Positions 1-6,289 of a stretch of DNA of 7,717 nt are shown piece by piece. The DNA comes from an uncultured Bdellovibrio sp. (GTDB lineage Bacteria; Bdellovibrionota; Bdellovibrionia; Bdellovibrionales; Bdellovibrionaceae): contig NZ_CAMLDV010000161.1 in NCBI RefSeq assembly GCF_946478835.1, positions 1-7,717 on the forward strand. Direction: 5' to 3'. The position numbers were made by a program, and so were the translations under genes. A model generated the notes under the pieces. The model did not search any database and was not told the DNA's origin. It saw only the letters and a list, made by a program, of their open reading frames with translations. How positions within the stretch are numbered: position 1 is the stretch's first letter; each line of letters opens with the position of its first letter.

Positions 1-1
1 A

Positions 2-568
2 GGCGTGAATGCCGTAACACCGATTCAAGGTGTGAAACGTTATGATGTAAAAAATCCGTTTCTTTCTTACGATCGCAATGCTCGCCTTGGTAACGTGCAA
101 ATGCGCAACAGCTTCGGTGTGACAGCAGTTACAAATCCAGCTTATCGTGATATCGGTGAGTACGCGGGTCTGAACTACGACAATTCTTTGGTTTACAACA
201 TCGGCGCTTCTGGTTTTGCAGTCGGTTTGGATTCTTCATTGAGCTACTACTTGTTTGAGCGCGGTATTAAGCCAAAAAGCAGAAAAGAAGCGGCAGCAGG
301 TCGTTATAGCTTGGGTTTCTACCCACAAGTGAAATACAACTTCACCGACAAGTTCAATGCTTACACGTCACTAGCTATCAACTTCAACAATCCACGTGGC
401 ACTGAAGATCACACCGTTTTGTGGAACAGAACTTTAAGCCAACGCCTGGGCTTTGGATACGCTTTCAGCCGCGATATTTACTTCGCACCTTACTTCAATT
501 TCTATCCGAAGAGCTTCACCGCAGATTCAACAACTGTGAATCTTTCTACGACGTTCTCGATCTTGTAG
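2..568 (+). CDS. Outer-membrane beta-barrel protein, C-terminal part (5' truncated)
   Basis: The reading frame is open from the left edge to the TAG at 566-568, so the start lies outside the window. The GTG at position 5 is only the first start-like codon and probably not the true start. About 188 residues are visible. They alternate polar and hydrophobic/aromatic residues in long stretches (around residues 60-85, 100-130 and 143-170) separated by short Asn/Asp/Gly turns, which is the pattern of transmembrane beta-strands in an outer-membrane barrel. The protein ends in a strand-like segment (VNLSTTFSIL), as barrels do, although the last residue is Leu rather than the more usual Phe. No enzymatic motif is visible. 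Porin, transporter or surface protein cannot be told apart here. The following gene is convergent, with an inverted repeat between the two. Confidence 0.75.
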   Translation, partial: GVNAVTPIQGVKRYDVKNPFLSYDRNARLGNVQMRNSFGVTAVTNPAYRDIGEYAGLNYDNSLVYNIGASGFAVGLDSSLSYYLFERGIKPKSRKEAAAGRYSLGFYPQVKYNFTDKFNAYTSLAINFNNPRGTEDHTVLWNRTLSQRLGFGYAFSRDIYFAPYFNFYPKSFTADSTTVNLSTTFSIL

Positions 569-584
569 AGCGTGTACTACAGTG

Positions 585-622
585 GTCCCAAATTTTAGGC
601 AGCAGTGTTTAAGATTTGGGAC
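585..622. terminator. Inverted repeat between convergent genes, possible bidirectional terminator
   Basis: GTCCCAAAT at 585-593 is perfectly complementary to ATTTGGGAC at 614-622. The stem extends to about 13 pairs (585-597 with 610-622) if one G-U wobble is allowed, leaving a 12-base loop. It lies 16 bases after the plus-strand stop and 29 bases beyond the minus-strand stop. There is no good T-run on either side, so it may be a weak terminator or an RNA 3'-end stabiliser. Confidence 0.4.
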
Positions 623-651
623 GTTTCAACTCGGCTATTTCTTCTAAAGAT

Positions 652-2394
652 CTACAATAACAATTGAATCAAAGCCGCCAACCAAACGTTGGCCATCTTG
701 GCGTATCCTTGAGTATTAGGATGGGCTTGATCGGCGCAGAAATCCTGCGAGTTCACCGCGTTCGACAAGGCACTGTTCATATCCACAACATAAACAGCCC
801 GTCCCAGCGCTTGCTTTTGTGCGACGACAAGACCAATTGAATTATTATAGTCGGCCACGTAGGCGTTGTACTGCTGATAGACGGGCATCGGGACAATCTT
901 CGCCACCACAATTTTAGCTTGAGGTGCATCGGCGTGAAGTTGATCTAACAGTGAACTTAAGCGTCCAGGAGTGTTTTGTAAATCGTAGTTCTGGAAAAAA
1001 TCATTCGTTCCGATATGCAGAAGGATCACGTCGGGTTGAGTGGTGCGCACCCATCCGTATTGCTGAACGCCGGCCAAGATGTCACTGATCTTCCATCCTG
1101 AATGTCCTTCATGGGACTTTTGAAGAAGATCTGACGGCCCTGCTGATCCGCTACCCACAAAATTGAATTTGAAACCACGATTGGTGAGGTGGTGATAAAG
1201 AAAATATCTGTACCCACCATTTGCACCCAACCTTGTAGCTTCGCTGGTATCTTCGTAGCCAAGAGTGATGGAGTCACCTAGTGCCATAATTTTGTGAATG
1301 CGCCCTAACTGAGTCGTGCCGGTCACTACTGCGGATGAAGGATTAAGAATCACTCCGAAGATTGTGTCTGCGGAGTGATCCAATCCGGCCTTGGCTTGAC
1401 CAGAGTTCACACTTTGATTCACGGTCGCTGCCAAGTGAATTCTGTGTATACCCGCAGGCAAATTGAGCGAAGCTGCGGGATAAAGAGCGATGTGGGTTTC
1501 GCCGCCCGAGACGGGCCATGCTCCGAGTGAAGCACTTTGATAAGTTCCATTAAAACCGATGACGGAAGACGCAGTTTCATACTGACTGCCACAACGGTTT
1601 GTCGTGGTAGGCAGAGAGGCTTCCATTTGACCGTACACGAGGGCATTCTTCGTTTCTGTCGTCGTGATATTAGCGGCGACGACATCTTGAGCGGTTGTTG
1701 TCAGAGCAAAAGGCGTTTCAACGCCGAACTTGGATCGCACATCACGAAAGTAACTTGCCGTGATAAGACTCGACCCTGGACAGTCAGGATCTTCCACCCA
1801 TACTTCAAGTTGAGCTCCGGGTTGAATAATCAATGAACCATGAGTGCAATTCAAGCTTGTATATTGATGAACCTGCATGCGCACGGTTTTGGAGTTCGCA
1901 TTAAGCAGTCCATAAGAAAGAATTTGCTGTGACTGCAATGACTGCCCAGGACAAATCGTTTGTCCTGCGCCTCCTCCGATTCGCTGTGAAAACGATGTAT
2001 CTCCCGTTGAGCCAAAACCCGCCCACGAATGCACACCCAATAAAGGATCACCCGCAGAAGCAAAGTTGAAGATATTAAATGTAGCTCTGGCAAAGGCACG
2101 TCCGTTGGCGGGAACCTGCACATCGAAAAGGACTACGTCATTGCTGCCGTTAGAGCATTGAAGCGGAATAGCGTTGGTCTGTGTATAGATAAATTTTTTA
2201 AGTGGGTTGCAAGTTTTATTATTTGTTGGAGGAACCTGGGAAAGATCATCGGAGTTTCCAGAATCTCCTGAGGCATCATCCTTGGGAGATAGGGTCTTCA
2301 CTTCCAAGGGCTGTAGACCACCGCAGTTCTGGAATGATAGAATTACAAGGAAAATGAAAATAAACGCGACTGAGCGTCTGAAATACCTCAACAT
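652..2394 (-). CDS. SGNH/GDSL-family esterase lipoprotein, CE3-like
   Basis: A predicted exported lipoprotein with a C-terminal SGNH hydrolase domain, which would cleave ester bonds such as acetyl groups on polysaccharides or peptidoglycan. With the ATG at 2394 as start, the 580-residue protein has a basic, hydrophobic signal peptide ending in SFQNCGG (lipidated Cys24). This is not a textbook lipobox, but it is a form I associate with Bdellovibrio lipoproteins. A Ser/Asp/Thr-rich linker follows. Residues about 60-350 form a Cys-containing, beta-rich region I do not recognise. The catalytic domain starts near residue 365: GDSIT at 373-377 (nucleophile Ser375), HEGHSGW at 428-434, GTND at 462-465, and DQAHPN at 555-560 (Asp555, His558). 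The GDSIT plus HEGHSGW pairing is typical of carbohydrate esterase family 3. An upstream GTG at 2424 is in frame, but GGAGGGG directly before 2394 supports ATG 2394 or TTG 2391. The gene lies 145 bases after the peptidase gene and may be co-transcribed. The substrate is not determinable. Confidence 0.85.
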   Translation of the reverse strand: MLRYFRRSVAFIFIFLVILSFQNCGGLQPLEVKTLSPKDDASGDSGNSDDLSQVPPTNNKTCNPLKKFIYTQTNAIPLQCSNGSNDVVLFDVQVPANGRAFARATFNIFNFASAGDPLLGVHSWAGFGSTGDTSFSQRIGGGAGQTICPGQSLQSQQILSYGLLNANSKTVRMQVHQYTSLNCTHGSLIIQPGAQLEVWVEDPDCPGSSLITASYFRDVRSKFGVETPFALTTTAQDVVAANITTTETKNALVYGQMEASLPTTTNRCGSQYETASSVIGFNGTYQSASLGAWPVSGGETHIALYPAASLNLPAGIHRIHLAATVNQSVNSGQAKAGLDHSADTIFGVILNPSSAVVTGTTQLGRIHKIMALGDSITLGYEDTSEATRLGANGGYRYFLYHHLTNRGFKFNFVGSGSAGPSDLLQKSHEGHSGWKISDILAGVQQYGWVRTTQPDVILLHIGTNDFFQNYDLQNTPGRLSSLLDQLHADAPQAKIVVAKIVPMPVYQQYNAYVADYNNSIGLVVAQKQALGRAVYVVDMNSALSNAVNSQDFCADQAHPNTQGYAKMANVWLAALIQLLL

Positions 2395-2462
2395 CCCCTC
2401 CGCCAGAATACGGTGTCTTAACACTTTTCGGAGATATTTAAGGCGAGCTAAAGAGGTGTGGT

Positions 2463-2481
2463 GGTGCGCTTCGTGCGCACC
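2463..2481. repeat. GC-rich hairpin between the two lipoprotein genes
   Basis: GGTGCGC at 2463-2469 and GCGCACC at 2475-2481 are perfect inverted repeats around a 5-base loop, in the 145-base gap between the minus-strand peptidase and esterase genes. No T-run follows on the minus strand, so it is not a standard terminator. It could stabilise or process a shared transcript, or be a protein-binding site. Confidence 0.5.
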
Positions 2482-2539
2482 CGTTAAATTTCATTTGGAT
2501 GCGCAGATTCTTGCTTATGATCTCTATGTGAACAGACGT

Positions 2540-4246
2540 CTACTCGCAAGAGTTCACAGCCTTTGGATTTTCCACTTGAACCGCCGTTTTGCAGCTCTCC
2601 GGCAGGCTTTCCTTGCGCATCAAAGCGACTTGGATCGCACGATAAAGAGTGGCGGAGTGCACGTCTGTAGGATCCTGGTTTTTAAGGCTTGGCAGGGCGT
2701 CGGTCGAAGCAAGAAGACAACCAAAGTTCCCTTGTTTTTTGCCTAGTGTATTTTGCAAACCTACGCTGACTTTCGAAGCGATGACGTCCGCGAAGTCTTC
2801 TTCAATATATTTTGTCGTACCTTGCTTATCAGCCAGACATGCTTTTTGTGATCCATAAGCATTGCTGTATTTAGAAATCAAATGTCCGAATTCATGAGCA
2901 AGAATGGAAGCTCCATAAGCGGGCGCTTTAACGGAGATCCAACTCACTTTAATACCTTTATCAAGAGTGTTGGTTGCATCGGAAATACCAAGATCTACGA
3001 TTTCGTCACAGGTCTTATCATCCGCAGTGTAGATCAATGAAAAGATCGTTCCCAAAACCATCAGAGACGGACTGTCCAACTTTTTAAAGTTCTCTTGTTC
3101 TTGACGAGCATCTTCTGCACTGTCCTTAACCGCTTTCGACCAACGAGCAGCGATCGCTTTCGCATCTTGAGGCATGTACAGCGGAGCTTTTTGCACGACT
3201 TGGTAAGCTGGATCTTGCTGACTTAGAACTTGCAATACCTGAGCGCGCACTTTTTCTGACGTTTCTTTAAAGGCACCGATCTCGCTAGTTTGCGGATAAA
3301 GATTGATAGCTCTATAGAAATTCTTTTCGCAGACGCCAGAAAGATCTTTGGATTTTTCAACGCGAGCTAAAAGAGTGTCGCGAATTTTTGATTGAAAGAA
3401 GATCGTTTTGATACTTTCCTGACTTAATGGAAGAGAATCCGCTAAGGCCGTGTCTCTAATAACCAAAAGATCAAGCATACGAAGAGCCAAAGCGTTATTG
3501 ATCATGCGTGAGAGATCATCGTTATCGACTCCTTCGCCTTTTTGAATTCGAGTCAAAGACGCCTTCTCAAGATCAATAATACGGGCCTTCATGACATCAT
3601 TGATCTTGTTTTCCAGATCCAAAACTTTTTGAACTTCAAGAGCCGCCGCCTGAAGCGTGGAAACACCAGGATAAAGTGTATCGAAATACCCTTGAGGACC
3701 TTTCACACGACTTAACGAATAAGCCTTCATAAAGTCGTAAGAAGAAATTTTGTTGCGGAAATTTTCATGGATCTGAGTGTTGAGGTGATTGGAAGTGACT
3801 ACCAAAAGCATGGCCTTAACCATGCGTTGTTGAGCTTCTGAAAGATTTGCGTTTTTAAACTCACCTTCGTGCTGAGATAAAAGATCCGCAAAAAGTTGAG
3901 TAGAAGCTTTCTTTTTTTCGATCATTTGCAAAGTAGGCCCAGAAATATAATCAGCGTAGTATTTCTTTTGTTCTTCCGTGGCTGTTGTCGCCAGTTGAAT
4001 CATTGTGGGATACGAAAGCTCGCTATTTGCAACACAAAGATCGGCATAGCAAAGCTGGTTTGGCGAATAAGAGGCACGGCGGGCCTGTTCCTCAGGCGAC
4101 AAAGGCTTCCCTGGCGACGGAGCCGTCTGCTGCACCTTCTTAGGAGCCTGCACAGAGCTTTTATCGGAGCTGTCCGTCTTACAGGCAACAAGGCTCAAAA
4201 CCGAAGCACAAATTCCAAGTGTCATAACCGCGCGAGACCATCTCAT
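2540..4246 (-). CDS. Lipoprotein zinc metallopeptidase with M13 (neprilysin)-like active site
   Basis: A predicted membrane-anchored zinc peptidase of 568 residues. The signal peptide ends in LSLVAC (Cys22), a good lipobox, followed by a low-complexity Ser/Lys/Pro/Gln linker to about residue 50. Residues 60-400 are mostly helical with no motif I recognise. The catalytic part has AHEFGH (zinc ligands His451 and His455, catalytic Glu452), preceded by Tyr444-Gly445. EEDFAD at 482-487 supplies Glu483 as the likely third ligand in an ExxxD arrangement. TDVHS at 527-531 is followed by Arg536. In neprilysin the matching elements are HExxH, ExxAD, and DxH with an Arg six residues after the His; the same six-residue spacing is seen here (His530, Arg536). 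The HExxH-to-Glu distance (32) is much shorter than in neprilysin, and no NAYY-type motif was found, so this is a divergent relative at most. CGGAGG seven bases before the ATG is a strong ribosome binding site. The C-terminal Cys residues (552, 567) suggest disulfides. Confidence 0.8.
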   Translation of the reverse strand: MRWSRAVMTLGICASVLSLVACKTDSSDKSSVQAPKKVQQTAPSPGKPLSPEEQARRASYSPNQLCYADLCVANSELSYPTMIQLATTATEEQKKYYADYISGPTLQMIEKKKASTQLFADLLSQHEGEFKNANLSEAQQRMVKAMLLVVTSNHLNTQIHENFRNKISSYDFMKAYSLSRVKGPQGYFDTLYPGVSTLQAAALEVQKVLDLENKINDVMKARIIDLEKASLTRIQKGEGVDNDDLSRMINNALALRMLDLLVIRDTALADSLPLSQESIKTIFFQSKIRDTLLARVEKSKDLSGVCEKNFYRAINLYPQTSEIGAFKETSEKVRAQVLQVLSQQDPAYQVVQKAPLYMPQDAKAIAARWSKAVKDSAEDARQEQENFKKLDSPSLMVLGTIFSLIYTADDKTCDEIVDLGISDATNTLDKGIKVSWISVKAPAYGASILAHEFGHLISKYSNAYGSQKACLADKQGTTKYIEEDFADVIASKVSVGLQNTLGKKQGNFGCLLASTDALPSLKNQDPTDVHSATLYRAIQVALMRKESLPESCKTAVQVENPKAVNSCE

Positions 4247-4276
4247 TTTGAGACCTCCGATAAAAGTTCAACAGGC

Positions 4277-4298
4277 GCTCATCTTTTAGTCGATGAGC
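4277..4298. repeat. Inverted repeat upstream of the metallopeptidase gene
   Basis: GCTCATC at 4277-4283 pairs perfectly with GATGAGC at 4292-4298 across an 8-base loop. It lies about 30 bases upstream of the metallopeptidase start in the divergent intergenic region. It is either an operator-type dyad or a hairpin in the 5' untranslated RNA of the minus-strand gene. Confidence 0.4.
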
Positions 4299-4407
4299 TG
4301 CAATGGAGCGATCGCTGAGGATCAGTTCCTCTGTTGATTTGATAAAAAGCAAAGCGCACACCAAGGGAATTAACGAAATCGTTTATTTTGCGGCTGAGCG
4401 GCTTAGT

Positions 4408-4436
4408 TTGCGAGGAGGGCCTCATTCGAAATAAAT
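4408..4436 (+). promoter_or_regulatory. Weak candidate promoter for the three-repeat secreted protein
   Basis: TTGCGA at 4408-4413 is followed by a 17-base spacer and ATAAAT at 4431-4436. The spacing is right for a housekeeping sigma factor, but the match to the consensus boxes is only partial. It sits about 45 bases upstream of the start codon at 4481. This is the best candidate I found in the divergent region. Confidence 0.25.
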
Positions 4437-4462
4437 CCTTCTGCACGGGTTCCCATAACAAC

Positions 4463-4480
4463 AATCCTTAGGAGGGATTT
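4463..4480 (+). promoter_or_regulatory. Ribosome binding site inside a small hairpin
   Basis: AGGAGG at 4470-4475, five bases before the ATG at 4481, is a near-perfect Shine-Dalgarno sequence and fixes that start. The flanking AATCC (4463-4467) and GGATT (4475-4479) can pair, placing most of the site in a hairpin loop. The stem is only five pairs, so any effect on translation is speculative. Confidence 0.5.
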
Positions 4481-4927
4481 ATGAAAACAGTAGTTCTGGT
4501 TTTGGCTTTATTGGGTGTCGCAGGGGTGGCTTCGGCGGCTTGTAAAGAAGGGCGCAGAAGTATCATCACCGTTCGTGATAGCAATGATCATTCACGCACC
4601 GAAGTTCGTACCTGCGTAAATGGTTCGTACATGACTCCTGAAGAAAGAGCGAAGTACATCCACAATCCGCGCACGACCTGTGTGGAAGGATCAAAAGGTT
4701 GGGTGACGTTGTATGACGATAACGATCATTCTTATACTGAAATGCGTATTTGTAGAAACGGCTCTTACATGACGGATGAAGAAAGAGCCGCCTATGTTCG
4801 TGTTCCAAAGAATCGTTGTAAAGAAGGGTCTCGCCGTATAGAGGCTGTTCATGACACTGTAAATGATCACACAGTGAACGTTTCTAAAGTTTGCCGCAAC
4901 GGCAAATGGGTGGATGCGGGAAATTAA
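4481..4927 (+). CDS. Secreted protein of three two-cysteine repeats (CxEG...C-NG module)
   Basis: A 148-residue protein of unrecognised family. Residues 1-19 or 20 form a typical signal peptide (VASAA, cleavage just before Cys21), so it is exported and then largely free of hydrophobic segments. The mature part is almost entirely three tandem repeats with a period of exactly 46 residues, starting at Cys21, Cys67 and Cys113. Each begins C(K/V)EG, has a central D-x-x-N-D-H-(S/T) or close variant, and ends in a second Cys 24-25 residues later followed by NG(S/K)(Y/W). Repeats 1 and 2 are linked by a charged segment with SYMT..EERA. The six cysteines are paired one pair per repeat, suggesting one disulfide each. 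Cys21 is at the processed N-terminus, but SAAC is a poor lipobox and the Cys belongs to the repeat, so lipidation is less likely. The next gene downstream but two carries one copy of the same module. Function unknown. Confidence 0.85.
   Translation: MKTVVLVLALLGVAGVASAACKEGRRSIITVRDSNDHSRTEVRTCVNGSYMTPEERAKYIHNPRTTCVEGSKGWVTLYDDNDHSYTEMRICRNGSYMTDEERAAYVRVPKNRCKEGSRRIEAVHDTVNDHTVNVSKVCRNGKWVDAGN
4541..4924 (+). repeat. Three tandem 138-base coding repeats
   Basis: The coding sequence contains three in-frame units, at 4541-4678, 4679-4816 and 4817-4924 (the last shortened at its 3' end). Similarity is clear at the protein level. In places it is also visible in DNA, for example ACATGAC followed by GAAGAAAGAGC in units 1 and 2, and TGTAAAGAAGGG opening units 1 and 3. 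This indicates internal duplication of an ancestral single module. Confidence 0.85.
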
Positions 4928-4946
4928 TTCTCGAAATCTCCACCAT

Positions 4947-4986
4947 GCGAGAAGGTTCTTGTGGCGGACCTTCTCGCTTCTTTATT
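4947..4986 (+). terminator. Intrinsic terminator after the three-repeat gene
   Basis: GCGAGAAGGT at 4947-4956 and ACCTTCTCGC at 4968-4977 form a perfect 10-pair stem with an 11-base loop, followed by the T-rich TTCTTTATTT. It lies 20 bases after the stop at 4927. It separates this gene transcriptionally from the regulator operon that starts at 5046. Confidence 0.85.
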
Positions 4987-5045
4987 TCCTCTTCATTACG
5001 TCCTTTAAATTTGTATTCGTAAAGTTCTCTCATTAGAAAAACCGC

Positions 5046-5411
5046 ATGTCACAGACAACGACGGATCTAAGACTTGAGCGCAGTGAAATCTTAATGTCAC
5101 GAGTTCGTGAAGTCTGTTTGCTTATGGGAATTCGTCAAAAAGATCTTGCCCAGAGTCTGCAGCTGAAGCCAAGTCAGATGAATTTATATTTTAACGGTAA
5201 AGTAGAAATGAGAGTCGAACGTCTGCTCCCGCTGCTTGAAATTCTCGGCGTCGATGTTGAGCGCCAGCTTGAAGAAAAAATCAAAGAACTGGGAGGAGAA
5301 CTTCGATCTTTTCAGGAAACCGAAAACAAAGTGCTCGCGAAAATAGGACGCTTGGATGACTACAAAAGACAGTCTTTACTCAGAATCATCCATATTCTGG
5401 GATCAAAATAA
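5046..5411 (+). CDS. XRE/Cro-type helix-turn-helix regulator with coiled-coil tail
   Basis: A 121-residue predicted DNA-binding protein without signal peptide or membrane segment. Residues about 17-73 fit an XRE/Cro helix-turn-helix: QKDLAQSLQL (31-40) as the second helix, PSQMNLYF (42-49) as the recognition helix, then an asparagine/glycine turn (FNGK) and a closing helix up to LGVD (67-70). Residues 71-98 are Glu/Lys-rich heptad-like sequence, a probable dimerisation coiled coil, followed by a final LDDYKRQSLLRIIHIL helix. No clear Shine-Dalgarno sequence precedes ATG 5046 or the alternative ATG 5094, so the start is less certain and the transcript may be leaderless. Its 3' end overlaps the next gene by 56 bases in another frame. 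Full-length TIGR02147 proteins carry a DNA-binding region and DUF4423 in one chain, so this pair may be a split version. Confidence 0.8.
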   Translation: MSQTTTDLRLERSEILMSRVREVCLLMGIRQKDLAQSLQLKPSQMNLYFNGKVEMRVERLLPLLEILGVDVERQLEEKIKELGGELRSFQETENKVLAKIGRLDDYKRQSLLRIIHILGSK

Positions 5412-5937
5412 AACGGCGACCACTGACAGAGATCTCAGTGCCGAAGACTTTCTGGAGAAAGTAAAGGCCGACATTCGCCAAAATTATCAATTTGCTCTTT
5501 TTAGCATTCTGCCAGGATTGGCTTCTGATCCGAATACTTTAAAAAAGCTTTCAAAAAAGTTGGGAATTGATCCGGTGACCGCTAATGATTTTTCGTATCG
5601 TCTTTTGCGTGCGGGATTATGGACCGTAACCGAAGATCGCATTGAAACAAATTTTGAATTTTTAAACCTGGGTGATATTTCCGTGAAAGACTATCTGGCG
5701 ATGACAGTGAGTATTATCTCTCATCTTTCAGATTCAAAGTCTTATGAATATGACACCTTGTCCGTGGTGACCAATAGAGGACTGATTCGCAATTTTATTG
5801 TGAAGGTCAATCAGTCTTTAAAAGAGCTTCATGAAAAATCTCACGAGGCGGGCGTCGTCAAAGACTGTCTTTTTTCATGGAGCCACACAGGTGTCATCGA
5901 ACTTGAACACAATTCTCAAAAGGACAATGAACAATGA
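5356..5937 (+). CDS. DUF4423 (TIGR02147 C-terminal-like) putative regulator
   Basis: A 193-residue cytoplasmic protein resembling the C-terminal DUF4423 domain of the TIGR02147 family. That domain is found mainly in Bdellovibrio- and Fibrobacter-type bacteria and its function is poorly known. Residues 42-55 are a hydrophobic helix, and 59-98 read as a winged-helix segment (LSKKLGIDPVTAND, then LLRAGLW and a TEDRIE wing). Residues 110-185 are an alpha/beta region with conserved-looking VVTNRGLIRNFIVKVNQ. The assignment is from pattern memory. ATG 5356 is the only usual start codon before the conserved part and has AGGA eight bases upstream, but it puts the first 18 codons inside the upstream gene. 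The encoded N-terminus (1-25) looks unstructured. A +1 shift near AAAATAAAA at 5405-5413 would instead fuse both proteins into one of about 295 residues. The stop overlaps the next start by 4 bases. Confidence 0.7.
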   Translation: MTTKDSLYSESSIFWDQNKTATTDRDLSAEDFLEKVKADIRQNYQFALFSILPGLASDPNTLKKLSKKLGIDPVTANDFSYRLLRAGLWTVTEDRIETNFEFLNLGDISVKDYLAMTVSIISHLSDSKSYEYDTLSVVTNRGLIRNFIVKVNQSLKELHEKSHEAGVVKDCLFSWSHTGVIELEHNSQKDNEQ

Positions 5938-6209
5938 AGCTGTTGATTTTATTTCTTATACTTATTTCCCTAAACACTTACGCACAAAGTGTGGGAGGCG
6001 GAGGTTCTGGTGGCGGCGGTCTTCGTGGAGATCGCAATGCCGAATATATTTACACTCCCCACATCCGCTGCAAGGAAGGTCGTCGTGAAATATGGACGAT
6101 GGAAGATCCGAGTGGCGATAGATCTAAAGCTGTCACGGTTGTTTGTAAGAACGGGAAGTGGATTCCATTTAAGCCGAAGCCGATAAAAATTCGCTGGCCC
6201 TGGTGGTGA
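5934..6209 (+). CDS. Short secreted protein: Gly linker, one two-cysteine module, Trp-rich basic tail
   Basis: A 91-residue exported protein of unrecognised family. Residues 1-18 are a signal peptide (cleavage likely after NTYA). A Gly-rich linker, GGGGSGGGG, occupies 21-29. Residues 46-76 hold one copy of the module repeated three times in the protein at 4481-4927: CKEGRR opens it at Cys46, an acidic centre with DPSGD follows, and Cys71 with NGKW closes it, with the same 25-residue Cys spacing as repeat 3 there. The tail from 77 to 91 is Pro-, Lys- and Trp-rich with no acidic residue and ends RWPWW, which looks suited to membrane, glycan or nucleic-acid contact. The start overlaps the upstream stop as ATGA, with AAAGGA nine bases before it, so translation is coupled to the DUF4423 gene. 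A terminator follows 16 bases after the stop. Confidence 0.8.
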   Translation: MKLLILFLILISLNTYAQSVGGGGSGGGGLRGDRNAEYIYTPHIRCKEGRREIWTMEDPSGDRSKAVTVVCKNGKWIPFKPKPIKIRWPWW

Positions 6210-6217
6210 GCGTTTTC

Positions 6218-6260
6218 AAAAAAGAAAAAACCAGAATCCCTTGTGATTCTGGTTTTTATT
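6218..6260. terminator. Strong bidirectional intrinsic terminator
   Basis: AAAAACCAGAATC at 6226-6238 and GATTCTGGTTTTT at 6245-6257 form a perfect 13-pair stem with a 6-base loop. On the plus strand it ends in a T-run closing the regulator/secreted-protein operon. On the minus strand it is followed by TTTTTTCTTTTTT (6230-6218), an even better tract. That implies transcription also arrives from the right and supports a minus-strand gene just beyond it. Confidence 0.9.
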
Positions 6261-6289
6261 AATCACCAATATTTAAATTGATATCTGGG

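Noticed and set aside
2207..2746. 179-codon plus-strand open frame
   Set aside because: Antisense to the start of the esterase and the end of the peptidase, with Arg/Trp/Cys-rich low-quality composition and no supported start; a shadow frame.
3896..4318. 140-codon plus-strand open frame
   Set aside because: Lies opposite the peptidase N-terminal coding region, which has a signal peptide and strong ribosome binding site; the plus frame is Arg-rich with no motif.
4279..4464. 61-codon minus-strand frame between the divergent genes
   Set aside because: Needs a TTG start and shows no recognisable protein; it overlaps the likely promoter of the gene at 4481. It cannot be fully excluded as a small gene ahead of the peptidase.
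4541..4924. Tandem repeats considered as a CRISPR-like or intergenic repeat array
   Set aside because: The units are in frame, 138 bases long, diverged at silent positions and encode a conserved protein module.
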